DNA of 64,000 nucleotides from Trichobilharzia szidati (lineage: Eukaryota > Platyhelminthes > Trematoda > Strigeidida > Schistosomatidae), in assembly GCA_944472155.2 (NCBI GenBank), contig OX235275.1:31176865-31240864 (forward strand). The letters run 5' to 3'. This document shows positions 1 through 11,300 of this stretch, in pieces. Every line of letters starts with the position of its first letter. Position 1 is the first letter of the stretch. The notes beneath the pieces are model-generated. The model made no database searches. It had not been told where the DNA came from and worked only from the letters and a program-made list of their open reading frames with translations. Made by a program: the position numbers and the translations under genes.

Positions 1-479
1 ACGAGGTTCTTCACACCTTGTACAGCGAGAATGAATTCTAACTTTCCCGTTGATTGATTAGATTGGAGTGTACAACTTCTGTTGTTCAAGGATATTCTGA
101 ATTGCCATGAGTTGAATTGATTACGCCTTGTGTTTGAGAACACACGAATCAACAATGATATCTCATCTTCTCATAGCTTCACTTCAGTATTGTACAGTTT
201 ATTTAGTGTGTTTATATATGCAATGCAGTCTGACAGCAGAGGTCAAAGGTTATGTGTCAGTTAACAACAGATCAGATCAAGGTGGATGAGTAATAGCTGT
301 GTTTGAAAGATTAGAAATAGTCTCACGTAATCAAAAGAGAGTTGACAACTAATAGGTTCAGGGATAAACAATCACTTGGGAGTGTTTGATAAGGGACAAG
401 AGAACAACAGATTGATTATGAGTTACAGAAACATACAGTGAACGACTTAGAGCGTATTTCATAGTTATTCAAGAAGACG

Positions 480-1560
480 ATGATGGAACGAAGAAAGAGC
501 GAAGAATATCCTATTGAGAGTTCCCTCTTTTGGTTCTATAAGAAATATATAAATATATTTATACACAGAATATTCTAGAATAATCGTCATTAACAATATT
601 GGTGCTCTTCTAATACTGTCGATTTGTTAATTAAGATCAGTGAAATTACAGTTCACGAAAGATGCATAAATTATACTAGTAATGAAATTATAATAGCAAA
701 AAGAATATCAAATAAGATTAAGGAAATTTCTACAAAAAATTAAGGATCATTAGGAGCTAGATAGCCAATGTTAGGACAGTGTCTGAACCAACATCTTCTT
801 TTGGATACATCAGTTAGGTTTCTTAGTGTGGATCCGGACAACCAACTTCAGCAGTATCTAGTAGACGAATTTTTAAGGTGAAGGTCAGGATCAATCTTGT
901 GTTGGCTGTTTCCACAAAATGAGATGGAATAGATAGCGCTATGCATGGATTTTGTTTGTCCTTTACTTAACCACGCAGGATAGTGTTCAGAAATCTGACG
1001 ATAAACACGCTTAATTGTACAACCTATGTGACTGGCTGCACAGGAGCAGTTAAATCGGTAGATACACATAGAAGAGGCAAAATTAGGCAGTCTGTTTTTA
1101 ACTCCCAGACGTAATATACGAGTGGTTGTGAAGACACAGCATAAATCAGCAACACTGAAAGCTCCTTTTACCGCATTCCTTAGGTGTTGTGCCAGTATCT
1201 CACTGATGTTATCCACGAGGAACTGAAGTTGCAAGAATAAGGCCTTCCTTTTCCGGAACTGCTGGCATTTTGGCCTGTCTTGACTTTAGATTCATATTCT
1301 TATCGATGAATTTTTCTGGATAACCAATCTCAATAAAGAACTGTTTAATAATATTAACCTCATTCTCCATTAAGACATTCATCAGAGTAGATTGCTTTTG
1401 CTGTGTGGGTAAAGCACTTTATTTGACTGAGTTTGTATTTCAACGGCACGAAGCTGAACAAATGAGTATACTGACTAGTTGATGCAGGTTTTCTGTACAC
1501 ATTTCTTCCTATTTTGCAGCGTCCTCTTTTCTAGACATAAGGACATCTAAAATTGAATTA
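480..1560 (-). mobile_element. Penelope-like element fragment (lineage H, copy 1)
   Basis: Minus-strand reading 1234-848 gives a GIY-YIG endonuclease remnant: CIYRFNCSC, then IGCTIKRV, then SEHYPAWL, broken by substitutions and frameshifts. 1560-1240 gives degenerate C-terminal reverse-transcriptase sequence (LDVL.SR). 480-750 resembles the terminal repeat found at 27190-27450, downstream of copy 2. The element is 5'-truncated at about 1560. Confidence 0.8.
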
Positions 1561-1740
1561 CTAGAGTCTCTTTCTTTCCATAATTTTATTTGATATTCTA
1601 TGTAGTATCACATTTTTATGCTTATTATAACTTAAGCGTCTTTCTTGAACTGTAATTTCATTGATCTTAACAAATTGATGGTATTTAAAAACACTAATTT
1701 CGTTAATGATGATTATTGTGGAATATTGTATGTATATAAA

Positions 1741-1768
1741 CATATATATATATATATATATATATAAC
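1741..1768. repeat. (AT)n microsatellite
   Basis: A run of about 14 TA units beside an AT-rich stretch. It adjoins the truncated end of the Penelope fragment. Confidence 0.9.
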
Positions 1769-1919
1769 TGTGGAGGCACAATGGGAAAATCACCGAAAAG
1801 GGTATTCTTTTCTCAGCTTTTTTCCAAATGTCTGAATGGAGGAAATTAGAACTCAGGTCATGGTAGTAAATAGATTGAATGAATTCATTTCTAAAGACAA
1901 AAATTAGGTTTCTCCTTAA

Positions 1920-2300
1920 GGATAGCTAAGGTTTCAGCTACTTGACGAAGATGTGGATGAGGTCCTTTCGAAAAGACGTCTCTGCTGACGTGGCATAACT
2001 AGGAGTAATAATATTCTCCAGAAGTGAGCTTTTGACTGTTTTTTCTTTTGAAAGCTATACTGGTAAGTACTCATGGACACGTCTAGACAGTGTCCTGCTG
2101 GTACAGCCGATGCACTTGACTTCACATGAATAGGTGAAGTGATGTACATACTTTGAAGTTGCGAACATCTGTACCTTTTGTCTTTGACTTGTCTTCAGTA
2201 AATAAGAGCATGTGCGGAGAAGGTGAGACATAGATAGATGCAGTAAAGAACATTCTATGAATTGCTCTAGACAAGCGTTTTTGGTGAAAATCACTAATCA
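1920..2300 (-). mobile_element. Penelope-like element, GIY-YIG fragment
   Basis: Minus-strand reading shows TYSCEVKCIGCTSRTLSRRVHE, the cysteine block and GIY-YIG-like core of Penelope endonucleases, with no intact frame. No RT portion was recognised. Confidence 0.65.
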
Positions 2301-2534
2301 CTATTAGCAGTGCTAGAATGATTACTGGCTACTATTTTGAGTAAACAGATTCAGTCTTAGTCATTTGATGATGTTTGCCTGTTAACTGTTTTAAATGCCC
2401 TCAGACTGTTCATAATATATCTAGTGTCCGATACCTGGCGCTCAATCGTACTGCCTAACGCCTGCTATCTATGTAATCTTACGTTCTTGGAAATGTGTTG
2501 AGGCATGCGTACAACAACCCTGCTATATATTCAA

Positions 2535-2800
2535 GTATTGGTTTGTAGGGATTTGACTGATTGGCTACATGATTTCATCGTGAGCTGACATCAGTTAAAG
2601 AACCATTGGAAAGCCTGCCACAGGGAGTACTGGACAGCCAGATGTTTCCTCCATCCCAGTTTAGGAATCTTCATCAGTACCACCTACGGCAAGGCGTCGA
2701 ACCCAGCACCTTCTGGTTACAAGGTTAGCGAGCTCATAGACCATTAAACAAATTGGACCCAATCCATTGGCAGACCATGACTAGCGGTTGCGCTATGTCA
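2535..2800 (-). repeat. SINE-2 copy (minus)
   Basis: Contains, in reverse, the SINE-2 tail (ATCAGTT..AGAACCATTGG), the hammerhead-like segment (CTTCATCAGTAC) and the tRNA-like head. It is followed head-to-head by a + copy starting at about 2805. Confidence 0.8.
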
Positions 2801-2804
2801 TGAA

Positions 2805-3060
2805 TTGACAGAAGTTAAATTCATGGGCTGGCCATTGGATCGCGTCTCAGTGGCTTAATGGTTTACAAGTTCGCTAGCCTTGTAGCCAGAAGGTCCTGGG
2901 TTCTTCCCCACCGTGGTGTTTATATACTGCTGAAGAGTCCCAAACTAGTACCAAATAGCTGTTCACTACTCCCAGTTGGTTTTCCAATGGTTCTCTAACT
3001 GATGTCAGTTCATGATGAAATCCTGTAACCCTACTCTGTGTTCTTCCAATGTATGCACTT
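2805..3060 (+). repeat. SINE-2 copy (plus)
   Basis: tRNA-like head (CAGTGGCTTAATGG...GAAGGTCCTGGGTTC), then CTGAAGAGTCCCAAACTAG and the AACTGATGTCAG tail. The box B equivalent is damaged (GGGTTCTTCCC). Confidence 0.8.
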
Positions 3061-3264
3061 TGGCACAATGACCATAACGTCAATTGTATAGATCAAGTAA
3101 GAAGATCGGGGTTAGAGCCAAAAAGGTAAGTTGTTTGTAGAATGTTTGACCTGGGGAGAAGTTGACCAATGATTCATGCTTGATCATCGAATCTACATCC
3201 AGCAGTTGGGGTGTTAGCGATGACGCAACAGGAAAACTAAAGATACCGAAAAATAATACTCATT

Positions 3265-3600
3265 TCAAGTTTGACTACGGACTGATATCAGTTAGAGACG
3301 AAGCACTGAAAATTACCATGGTGTACTGGACAGCCAGTTGTTTCGTCAGCCTAGTCTGGGACTCATTGGAATTTGAACCCAGGACATTCTGGTCACAAGG
3401 AGAGCTCGTAGACCATTCAGGCAGTCACTGGTACCTCTATGAATGACCGGCCGATAAATTCTATCTTCTAACAATTTGTGATTTTAGTGAGACGACCAGT
3501 CGACGTCAAATTTGGCGAGGATTTGTCCTCACTTCCGACTAGATGGACTCTAATAATTGGTCACGCCTTCCCACTAGAATTCCAAAGACATGGAATAATC
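3265..3600 (-). repeat. SINE-2 copy (minus, diverged)
   Basis: Recognisable by GACTGATATCAGTTAGAGA, the inverted box B (GAACCCAGGACATTC) and the GGTCACGCCTTCCCACTAGA end. Heavily mutated. Confidence 0.75.
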
Positions 3601-4226
3601 ATATTATTACTAATAAAAAATAAAATAAACAAGAATGGATGCGACTACTATATCAACAAATTCAAGCAAAAGATTATTTGAGTACTTGTAGATGATTATG
3701 AGCAATGGATTGTGCTTGAAATGTTGCCGTCAGTAAACAAATGATACTGGAGAGAATTAAACTATCACGATCCATGGAGTGTGAACACATGAGTGATCTT
3801 GAGCCGATAAGTCAGGAAATTCAGTGGGTTTTGCAAAAAGAGTGGCGTTTAGATACACGAGAAATACCTAAAAACATATTATACAGGAGGTATTTAAAAA
3901 TATCTCCCAATTATAATGCGAATTCTCGGTGTTTAATTTAGACTTATACACCAAGATGACTGAATATGAGTTCCTTTTGTGACCCACTGATCTCTCCTAT
4001 ATTATATTTCGGTCTTTTGAAATGAAACACTCTAACCATAATCCCAAAACAACAAACCTATTCCTAATTGTAACCGCAAACTTAATCTTAACCCTGGTCC
4101 TAATCGTAACTGTCATCGCGACGACAAGCTGTCAACACATTGTCCAAACAGTACTTGAAAACGAGACTGGGAAGAAATTTGGCACCTCACTGCATGAGTA
4201 GCGTTCGTTAAAGACGCTATAATAAT

Positions 4227-4909
4227 AATGGTAAGTTTCTATAGTTTGGTTTGTAAGGATTAGCTATGTTTTACGAGTTGATCACGGACTGATATCAGTT
4301 AGAGAACCATTGAAAACCAGGGAGTACTGGACAGCTACTGTTTCATCCTAGTTTGAGAGTCATAAGCAGTACGCACCCACTGGGATTCGAACCCAGACCT
4401 TCCGGTTACAAGGCAAGCTCGTATACCTTTCAGCCACTGGGACCCGATTCAATGGCTCATGAATTCTAACTTCTACCAATTCGTGATTTAGCGCGACCCC
4501 AGTCCGTTATCAACTCGTAAAACATAACAAACCCTTACAAACCAAACTATAGAAAATTAATCTGATGCTCGCTAGTGACTTGCTACAGGATGGAGCTTCC
4601 TGGAGTTCTAGTGAGAAGTCGTGACCAGTGAGGTCCAATTAGATGTCACGTGTGTGGATGGATGTCCAACCACCGACAATGGTTGGGGGCGCGCTAAAAT
4701 CACGAATTGGTAGAAGTTAGAATTCATGAGCCATTGAATCGGGTCCCAGTGGCTGAATGGCATACGAGCTTGCCTTGTAACCAGAAGGTCCTGGGTTGGA
4801 ATCCCAGTGGGTGCGTACTTCCGATGATTCCCAAACTAGGATGGAGCAGCAGCTGTCCAATACTCCTTGATATTAGTCCGTGATTAACTCGTAAAAAATG
4901 GTAAGTTTC
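4227..4909 (+). mobile_element. Composite palindromic SINE-2 element with 13-bp TSD (copy A)
   Basis: The direct repeat AATGGTAAGTTTC at 4227-4239 and 4897-4909 flanks a 657-bp insert. The left part (about 4240-4480) is a SINE-2 unit in minus orientation beginning TATAGTTTGGTTTG. A spacer follows with the reverse-complement of the left end (4497-4551), then a + SINE-2 unit (about 4700-4896) ending AACTCGTAAAA. Both units have the tRNA-like head. The left box B is intact; the right one reads GGTTGGAATCC. Copies B and C share this plan. Confidence 0.85.
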
Positions 4910-5224
4910 GTTATTCAGCGAATAGTGGGCGTCAAGGGGCGTTTGCACTCCTGGATCGGGATACTTTACATTGGTTTTAATACTTTATTACTGTGAGTCT
5001 CTTAACAATTATTTTTCACACTACAATATTGCTCAGACTCCATTCTTATAGTTCATAGAGTTTTTATTCAATTTAGTTTTATGGGAGTCTTTCTCACGTC
5101 TTCTTGTTAGATCTGTTTTTATGGAGTTATAGGGTGAATCAAAAGATCACACATTTAAAAAAAATGATAGTTTCCGTACTCATCTATATAAATTTTTCTC
5201 TTGTTTGTGTGTTTTATTGCTCAG

Positions 5225-5314
5225 TTACGTTTAGCTCGTTATGTGTCACTTATTCCATATGAACCTGATGCTGCTTCATTTCCTGGTTTAGCTCAAGTTT
5301 GGTGTACATGTGAT
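5225..5314 (+). CDS. CC2D2A: CC2D2A-like exon a (first exon in window)
   Basis: The exon follows a pyrimidine-rich acceptor ending TTGCTCAG and ends at a GTAAGT donor; 30 codons, phase 0 at both ends. It encodes LRLARYVSLIPYEPD and continues to a WCTCD end, matching the ARYVSLIPY...W.TCD block of CC2D2A. The next residues of the family block (QFL..L.GDEEEH) are found only after a 9.5 kb intron, at 14796. Confidence 0.85.
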
Positions 5315-8300
5315 GTAAGTGAAATCATTGAATCTTCTAATTTTCTATTTGTTATCATTAGTATTACTATTATTATTGATCTTTTTAGTTCCTAGTGGAA
5401 CACAGGGATTCAATAGCACAACTCCACTTTGTCCTATTTTCTGTGGTCCTATTTAGCTGGTTCCACGACCGCTCACAGGCTGTCATCTCCTCCTCCTCCT
5501 CCTCCCCGTCACACAATCTCCTCCCTGTCACACTCGAGCCAGCCAACGCCCAACTCATAGTTTCCTATTCGGGTTCCACTCAAGTATTAGCCTGGTATGC
5601 GGCATAAAATGGACTCACACACAAAAATGTTGGAGGATCTGAACTTCGCCGATGACATATATGTCTGATTTCCCACAAAGTGGAAGAGATGCAAGCGAAA
5701 AGCAACAAGTTAGCAGAAGAAGCATCAAAGATAGGACTTCAGGTGAACATAGATAAAACAGAGGTGATGAAGATTCCTGGGCAAGAACAACAACAACAGA
5801 CAACGATCAGCATAAATGGGAGGGACCTGAAAGAAACAACCTCTTTTACCTACCTGGGAAGCATCGTTTCAACTACAGGCCAACCGAACTGATGAGGATA
5901 TCAAAGCAAGAATCGGAAAGGCAAGACAAGCTTTCACTACTCTCAGGTCTGTGTGGAGGTCAACAGTCAGCACTCAGCATCAAAAATAAGATCCGGATTT
6001 TCAACTCCAATGTGAAGTCAGTGCTACTCACTTTACGGATCAGAGACTTGGAGCGTCATAAAGATCATCTCAAACAAACTACAGACCTTCATTAACAGTT
6101 GTCTTCGCTCAATACTCAAGATCAGATGGCCAGCCAGAAAAGATCAGCAACAGAGATCTCTGGCAATGAGTGAACTAACCCAGCAGGAACCGATTGTGAA
6201 ACAAATAGGCAAGAAGAAATGGAGATGGATTGGCTGGCCATACTCTGAGGAAACCATCAAGTGACATCACTAGACAAGCCATTGCTCGAGTGGAACCCGG
6301 CCGAAAGGGAAGCGGCGAGTTGGTCGTCAGTGGAAGGGTGACTTGGAGGAGGTCATGTGAAGAGGAGATGAAGGCGTGTGGGCAGACTTGGAGCCAGGTG
6401 AAGACTCTATCAGAGAACCGAACGCAATGGAGATGCACGGCTGAAGCCCTATATTCCTCTAGGAATTAAAGGAAACAATATTAATAATAATGCGGTGTCA
6501 CCCAACGGTCTCCTCAACGTGTTCTCAGTCCATCTGCATTTTCTTCGGTTTTTTTGTTGAGCAACAGGTTCCTCAAGCGGAAACATTTCACTAGCCAGCC
6601 TGTTGAAAAAACTTTCCATGACGCGTCAAGTTTCTCATCCATATAGAAGAACTGACTCACCTGACATTAGTTTTGAAAATTCAAATCTTCTTCTTCTTTA
6701 TGCCGAGTGTAACAGATTTCCAAATTGATTTTGGAGTGCTGAATGTGTAACCGGCCTCTCTAATTCTGGTTTCGACATCCTCAGCTGTTCCAACTGCCTG
6801 TAGTTGAAACGATATTGCCCAGATAAGTCGAGAAAGTGATCTCTCCCAATTTTCCGGTGCTGTTTATAGTGATTGGTTCCTGTTAGTGTTGTTGTTGATA
6901 TATGTGTAAAACTTGGGCACTGTGGTAGTAAGTAATTCCATATTAGTTTGTTTATTATATGCATCAAACACAGAGTGAAACAGTATTATTATTTACTGAA
7001 TACCAATGTTTCGAACACAATATATTATTGTTCATAATCATACCAATCATAATCACACAACTTCGAAACTTGACTTTTATAGTTCTCATCGTTCTCGCCT
7101 ATTTGTCATAGGGGTATTAGAATTTTCCAGATGTCTGGGTGGACAGGTGTTAAATCATTCCTATTACACGTATTTGCAGTTGATTCGATAAACAAAGCTT
7201 CTGTTATGAATGTCTCCCTCCACCCTGTTGTTATATTAGAATTTAAAACTGTCATCCTATCCTATCCTATTGTATGGTTGTGTATAATTGCATGTAGTGC
7301 TATAGCTGAACTATTCTCTAGATTTCTTATCTTATTCGGATCAACTAATCTAGATTTTGCTAGGTTTTTATGCTCGGCTAGTCTGATAGCCCCTGTTCTA
7401 CTATTTTGACCTATCTATTCCACCTGAAAACCATTGCAGCAGGCTATTAGATAAACTAAAATCTTTCGTTTTATTGGCTTCACTGGTAGGATCCTTTAAC
7501 CGACAGAGCTTATTTCTAATTGCGTTTGTGGGGTGTTTGAATGCCACTTTTATTCCTGCTTGCCTTGTTAAGAATTCTGCGTAAGGTGGTGGTTTCCCAG
7601 GTTCCTTCCTTGTATGGAAGTACTACTGATGATTTAGATTCCTTATTGTTGGTTGACCCGAAAGTTAAAAGCAATGCAGTAAATGAAATAAATTCATCGA
7701 ATATGGAATGACAGTCTACCATAGTGTCTAATCACGAGTGAACTTAGCAAGAACGCGAACACACTCTAGGGAGAAGATTGTGGAGCAGCACTACACGTCA
7801 GTAAAAGAAGTATTCGCTATTACTATGGGAAAAGAAGTCAACATGACACAAAACATTGAGTTGTATTCTGTCAAGTTGTAGATTTGATCCCTTCACTTAC
7901 GTATATTACTGTAGCTTTATCTCACCCTGAGAAGTGATTGTGTGCTAATCTATGTATTGTAATTGCTGGGTTTTTGTCAAAATCATTCATCTTCATGGGG
8001 CCAATGATTGTATATCTCGGTAAATCCATTATGCCCCCTCCAACCTGCTGGTCCGGGCGACCTGTGTAGTTCGCCTCACACTCACTACAAGGTATTCGGT
8101 AGATTACTTGTCTGATTACTTAGGTCACTACGGTCCTTTAGTCAACACAGCTTATGCCTGAGTGAGTGTACAGGTTTGAATGCCATCGTAATTCCTAGTG
8201 TAGTATTAGGAATCTACTACAGATTGTTTCAGATATCCCTTATTTATACGGTAAAACTATAGATGCCGTGTACTAGGTATGCAACGACTGACTCCACAAA

Positions 8301-11300
8301 GACGGATATCCTGTGCATTGAATCAGCACTTGATATAGTCGAGAGGAATCGACAGAACAAAGTGGACAGTGAGTCAGTAAGTCAGTCAAGCATTCAACAT
8401 AATCAATATGTTCAACCATTTCATTGCATTCATTCACTTGCATGTATTCATACAAAAGCGTAGAACAAGATTGGAGTATTGAAAAGTAATATAGTTAGGG
8501 GGAGGTTCGCTTGTCAATTTAACACCATACACCTGCAATTTGAATGACGTACCGCCTGTACGGGAGATATGGAAAGTGGCGACTAACAACGAAGGGAAGT
8601 TGGAGAGACAGAAAGAAAGAAAATATATATAAGACAAAGTGTGAAACCATGTGACTAAAATTGATATGACTTTGAGCAGTAATAATTTCTGCTCGAAACC
8701 TTTTCATCAAGTTATTATTACTGCATCACTCACTGTATGATTAACAGAGCCAAACGTCTAGTTACTGAGGACGAAGAGATTAGCAAGGAACTAAAATTGG
8801 TTCAATCCACTCTTGAATCAAATATTTATCCCACAGCCTTCATAAAAAGATAGTTAAAATATGAAGATAAGGATGGATCGAAACCTGTTGCTAAGAATTG
8901 GTTTATTACAGCGGTGATTCCTTACCGCAAAGAAACATCCGATGAGATAAAGCGAATCCACCAACGATCATAACATAAGAGTGTATTTTCGTGCAAACAA
9001 CACCTTACGCTCATCACTGGTAAAGATTAAGGATAAAATGAAAGAAGATAACCAACAGAATTGTGTGTACCAGATCAATTGTGGGGAATGTGACGTCGTA
9101 TATGTAGGAGAAACTTCCAGAAAGGTATATATATAAGAGTGAAAGGGCATAAACAATGCCTCTGCAGATATAAAGAAGCTGAAAAATAGATCAACGATTG
9201 CACTGTATTCGATAGAAACGGGACACAAAATCGACCTTGATAGGACTAAGGTTCTACAGAAAGGTTTTGGTTCGTATAAGGAAAGACTGACTGCGGAATC
9301 CCTGCATATATGGGTGAATCCCAACAGTTTGAACAGACATGAAGGTGTGATGTTAGCTGATGCACAGCAAATCCTGATTAATAAATAAAAAATGGATATG
9401 TATCAATAATTAATCATACTTGGTCAAAACTCCCGATTGTCTATATCTTCTTATGGAGAGGCTAACAAATGTTTTGTGACTATCCACCCACACACGAATA
9501 TATACACACCATTGTTTACTGCATATACACAAATCTATTTTTCATATTCAGTTATCTATGACCATGAACTTTTAGTTGAATGTAATCTGATGAAAAGTAC
9601 ACTCTTGATTATAAGAAAGGTTTTTGTATTTCCTAATGAATGAAAAACAAAACGATATTGCTTTTACTGACGTTTCGCTATTTAATGCTAATAGCTTTAT
9701 TAAAGTACACTCTGTTTAAAGCGTTTGAGAAAAAGTTTGAGGTCAAATTTTGATTACAGTCCATGCAAATTTTTGCGTAGAATAACAGATTAGTTATGGG
9801 GTGTTAAAATTAATGGTATTTTTGTGATAAACATCATAGGATGAAATCGATTACAATTTTGTTTATTATACATGTTGATACCTGTTTCATGACTAACATG
9901 TTTGGACAAAGTTTTTTTTAAAAACGAGAGATGTCCTTTTCCGATATATAAACCTCCTGTCAATTGTCTCCAGCTATCAATCGACGAGACTGTGAAATTA
10001 CTTCGACTGAGATGGTTAGGACATGTGCTACGTATGCCTAGTCATCGCCTTCCTCGACGGGCAATGTTAGCTGATATAGGGTCAGGCTGGAAAAGAGCTA
10101 GCGGCGGTCAAACGAAAACATGGCACCAATCAATGAAATCCACAACAGTTAATCTAAGCCACGTAGGAAGATGTAGACTTCCTGGTTGGGGCCCTCGGGA
10201 TGGTAAAAACCAATGGTTGGAAACAATTGGTGACATGGCTCAAAATCGTTCTCAGTGGCGCAGATGCATCCACTCCTTGTGACTTATGATTTCCAATTAA
10301 AGTATTTTGTTCTTCGTTATTACTATACTTTTGTCTCACACCACTGTTTACTGTCTATATTATAAATTTCTTCTACTTCCTTCTCTTGCTTTGCGTGCTA
10401 CATAGATTGTGGCGACTTGAACTGCCGCACATATGTGCAAAGTTCTATGTCGAAAACCGACCGACTGACCGACCGTCTCCAGCTATCTAATATCATCAAA
10501 TCAATGTGCACCGTGATGGTGAGCTACCAAGAATAGTCGCCAGCCACATTGCAAACCTGACTGATAGAATTCAGTCTGCACCAAACATAGGACTAGACAC
10601 GTCGCACTATTTACTAGTGTCCAATCAAAATGCCCACTACAGTCCTACAGGAGGTCAATCACTAGCCCGAATAGCTCAGTGGTAACTTCTCTGAGTGCAG
10701 CACTAGGTGATGCAGGTTCGAATCTCAGAAGGAACATGAGTTCCTTTAAGTTTGCAGATACGTACTGCTGAGTGGTGAGTGCCCACTAGCACGAAACCTA
10801 GGTCGAAGGCTCCCTGCCGATTGCCTCCAACTATCTAAAACCTCTGTTATGTTAATTTCGATTAATCTCCCTGAAGAAGTTCGGACTAGATTGCTGAACA
10901 CAGGAAACACTGGAATTACTTATTTCATTTTCGCTGAGACTTGACAAATATTAACGTTTACAAATGTCTACTTCTCATTCAGCGCCCAATTATTTTGGAA
11001 TTATTCGGTTATAAATCTTGGTCACAGTTCATGTGAATCTAAGCTTCATTATAGTGTTGAACAAATGAGTGATTGAATGCGTGAGATAATCATGATATTC
11101 CTAAACGTGGTGGACTGGAATATGCGGTAAACTTTGAGAAACGACAAGACACGAGTACCTTGGACGATTTATGTCTAATGACACACAAATTTGAAGATCT
11201 ACAGGTGGAAGCCAATACGTTGGCGAGGGAGGCAGCGAAGACAGGACTTCTCAGTGAATATATTGAAGACAGGAAGGATAAAAATACCTAACCAACAACA

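Noticed and set aside
1741..1768. CRISPR-like or tandem array
   Set aside because: Simple dinucleotide repeat in a eukaryotic window; no spaced direct repeats were seen anywhere.
8263..8463. 66-codon + frame
   Set aside because: Overlaps minus-strand Penelope sequence, has another frame on the opposite strand, and lacks splice or domain support.
10673..10725. tRNA gene suggested by box A and box B-like sequence
   Set aside because: The flanks continue as SINE-3 body, a second copy exists at 20570-20640, and no complete cloverleaf with acceptor stem is visible. The same reasoning applies to all SINE-1 and SINE-2 heads.
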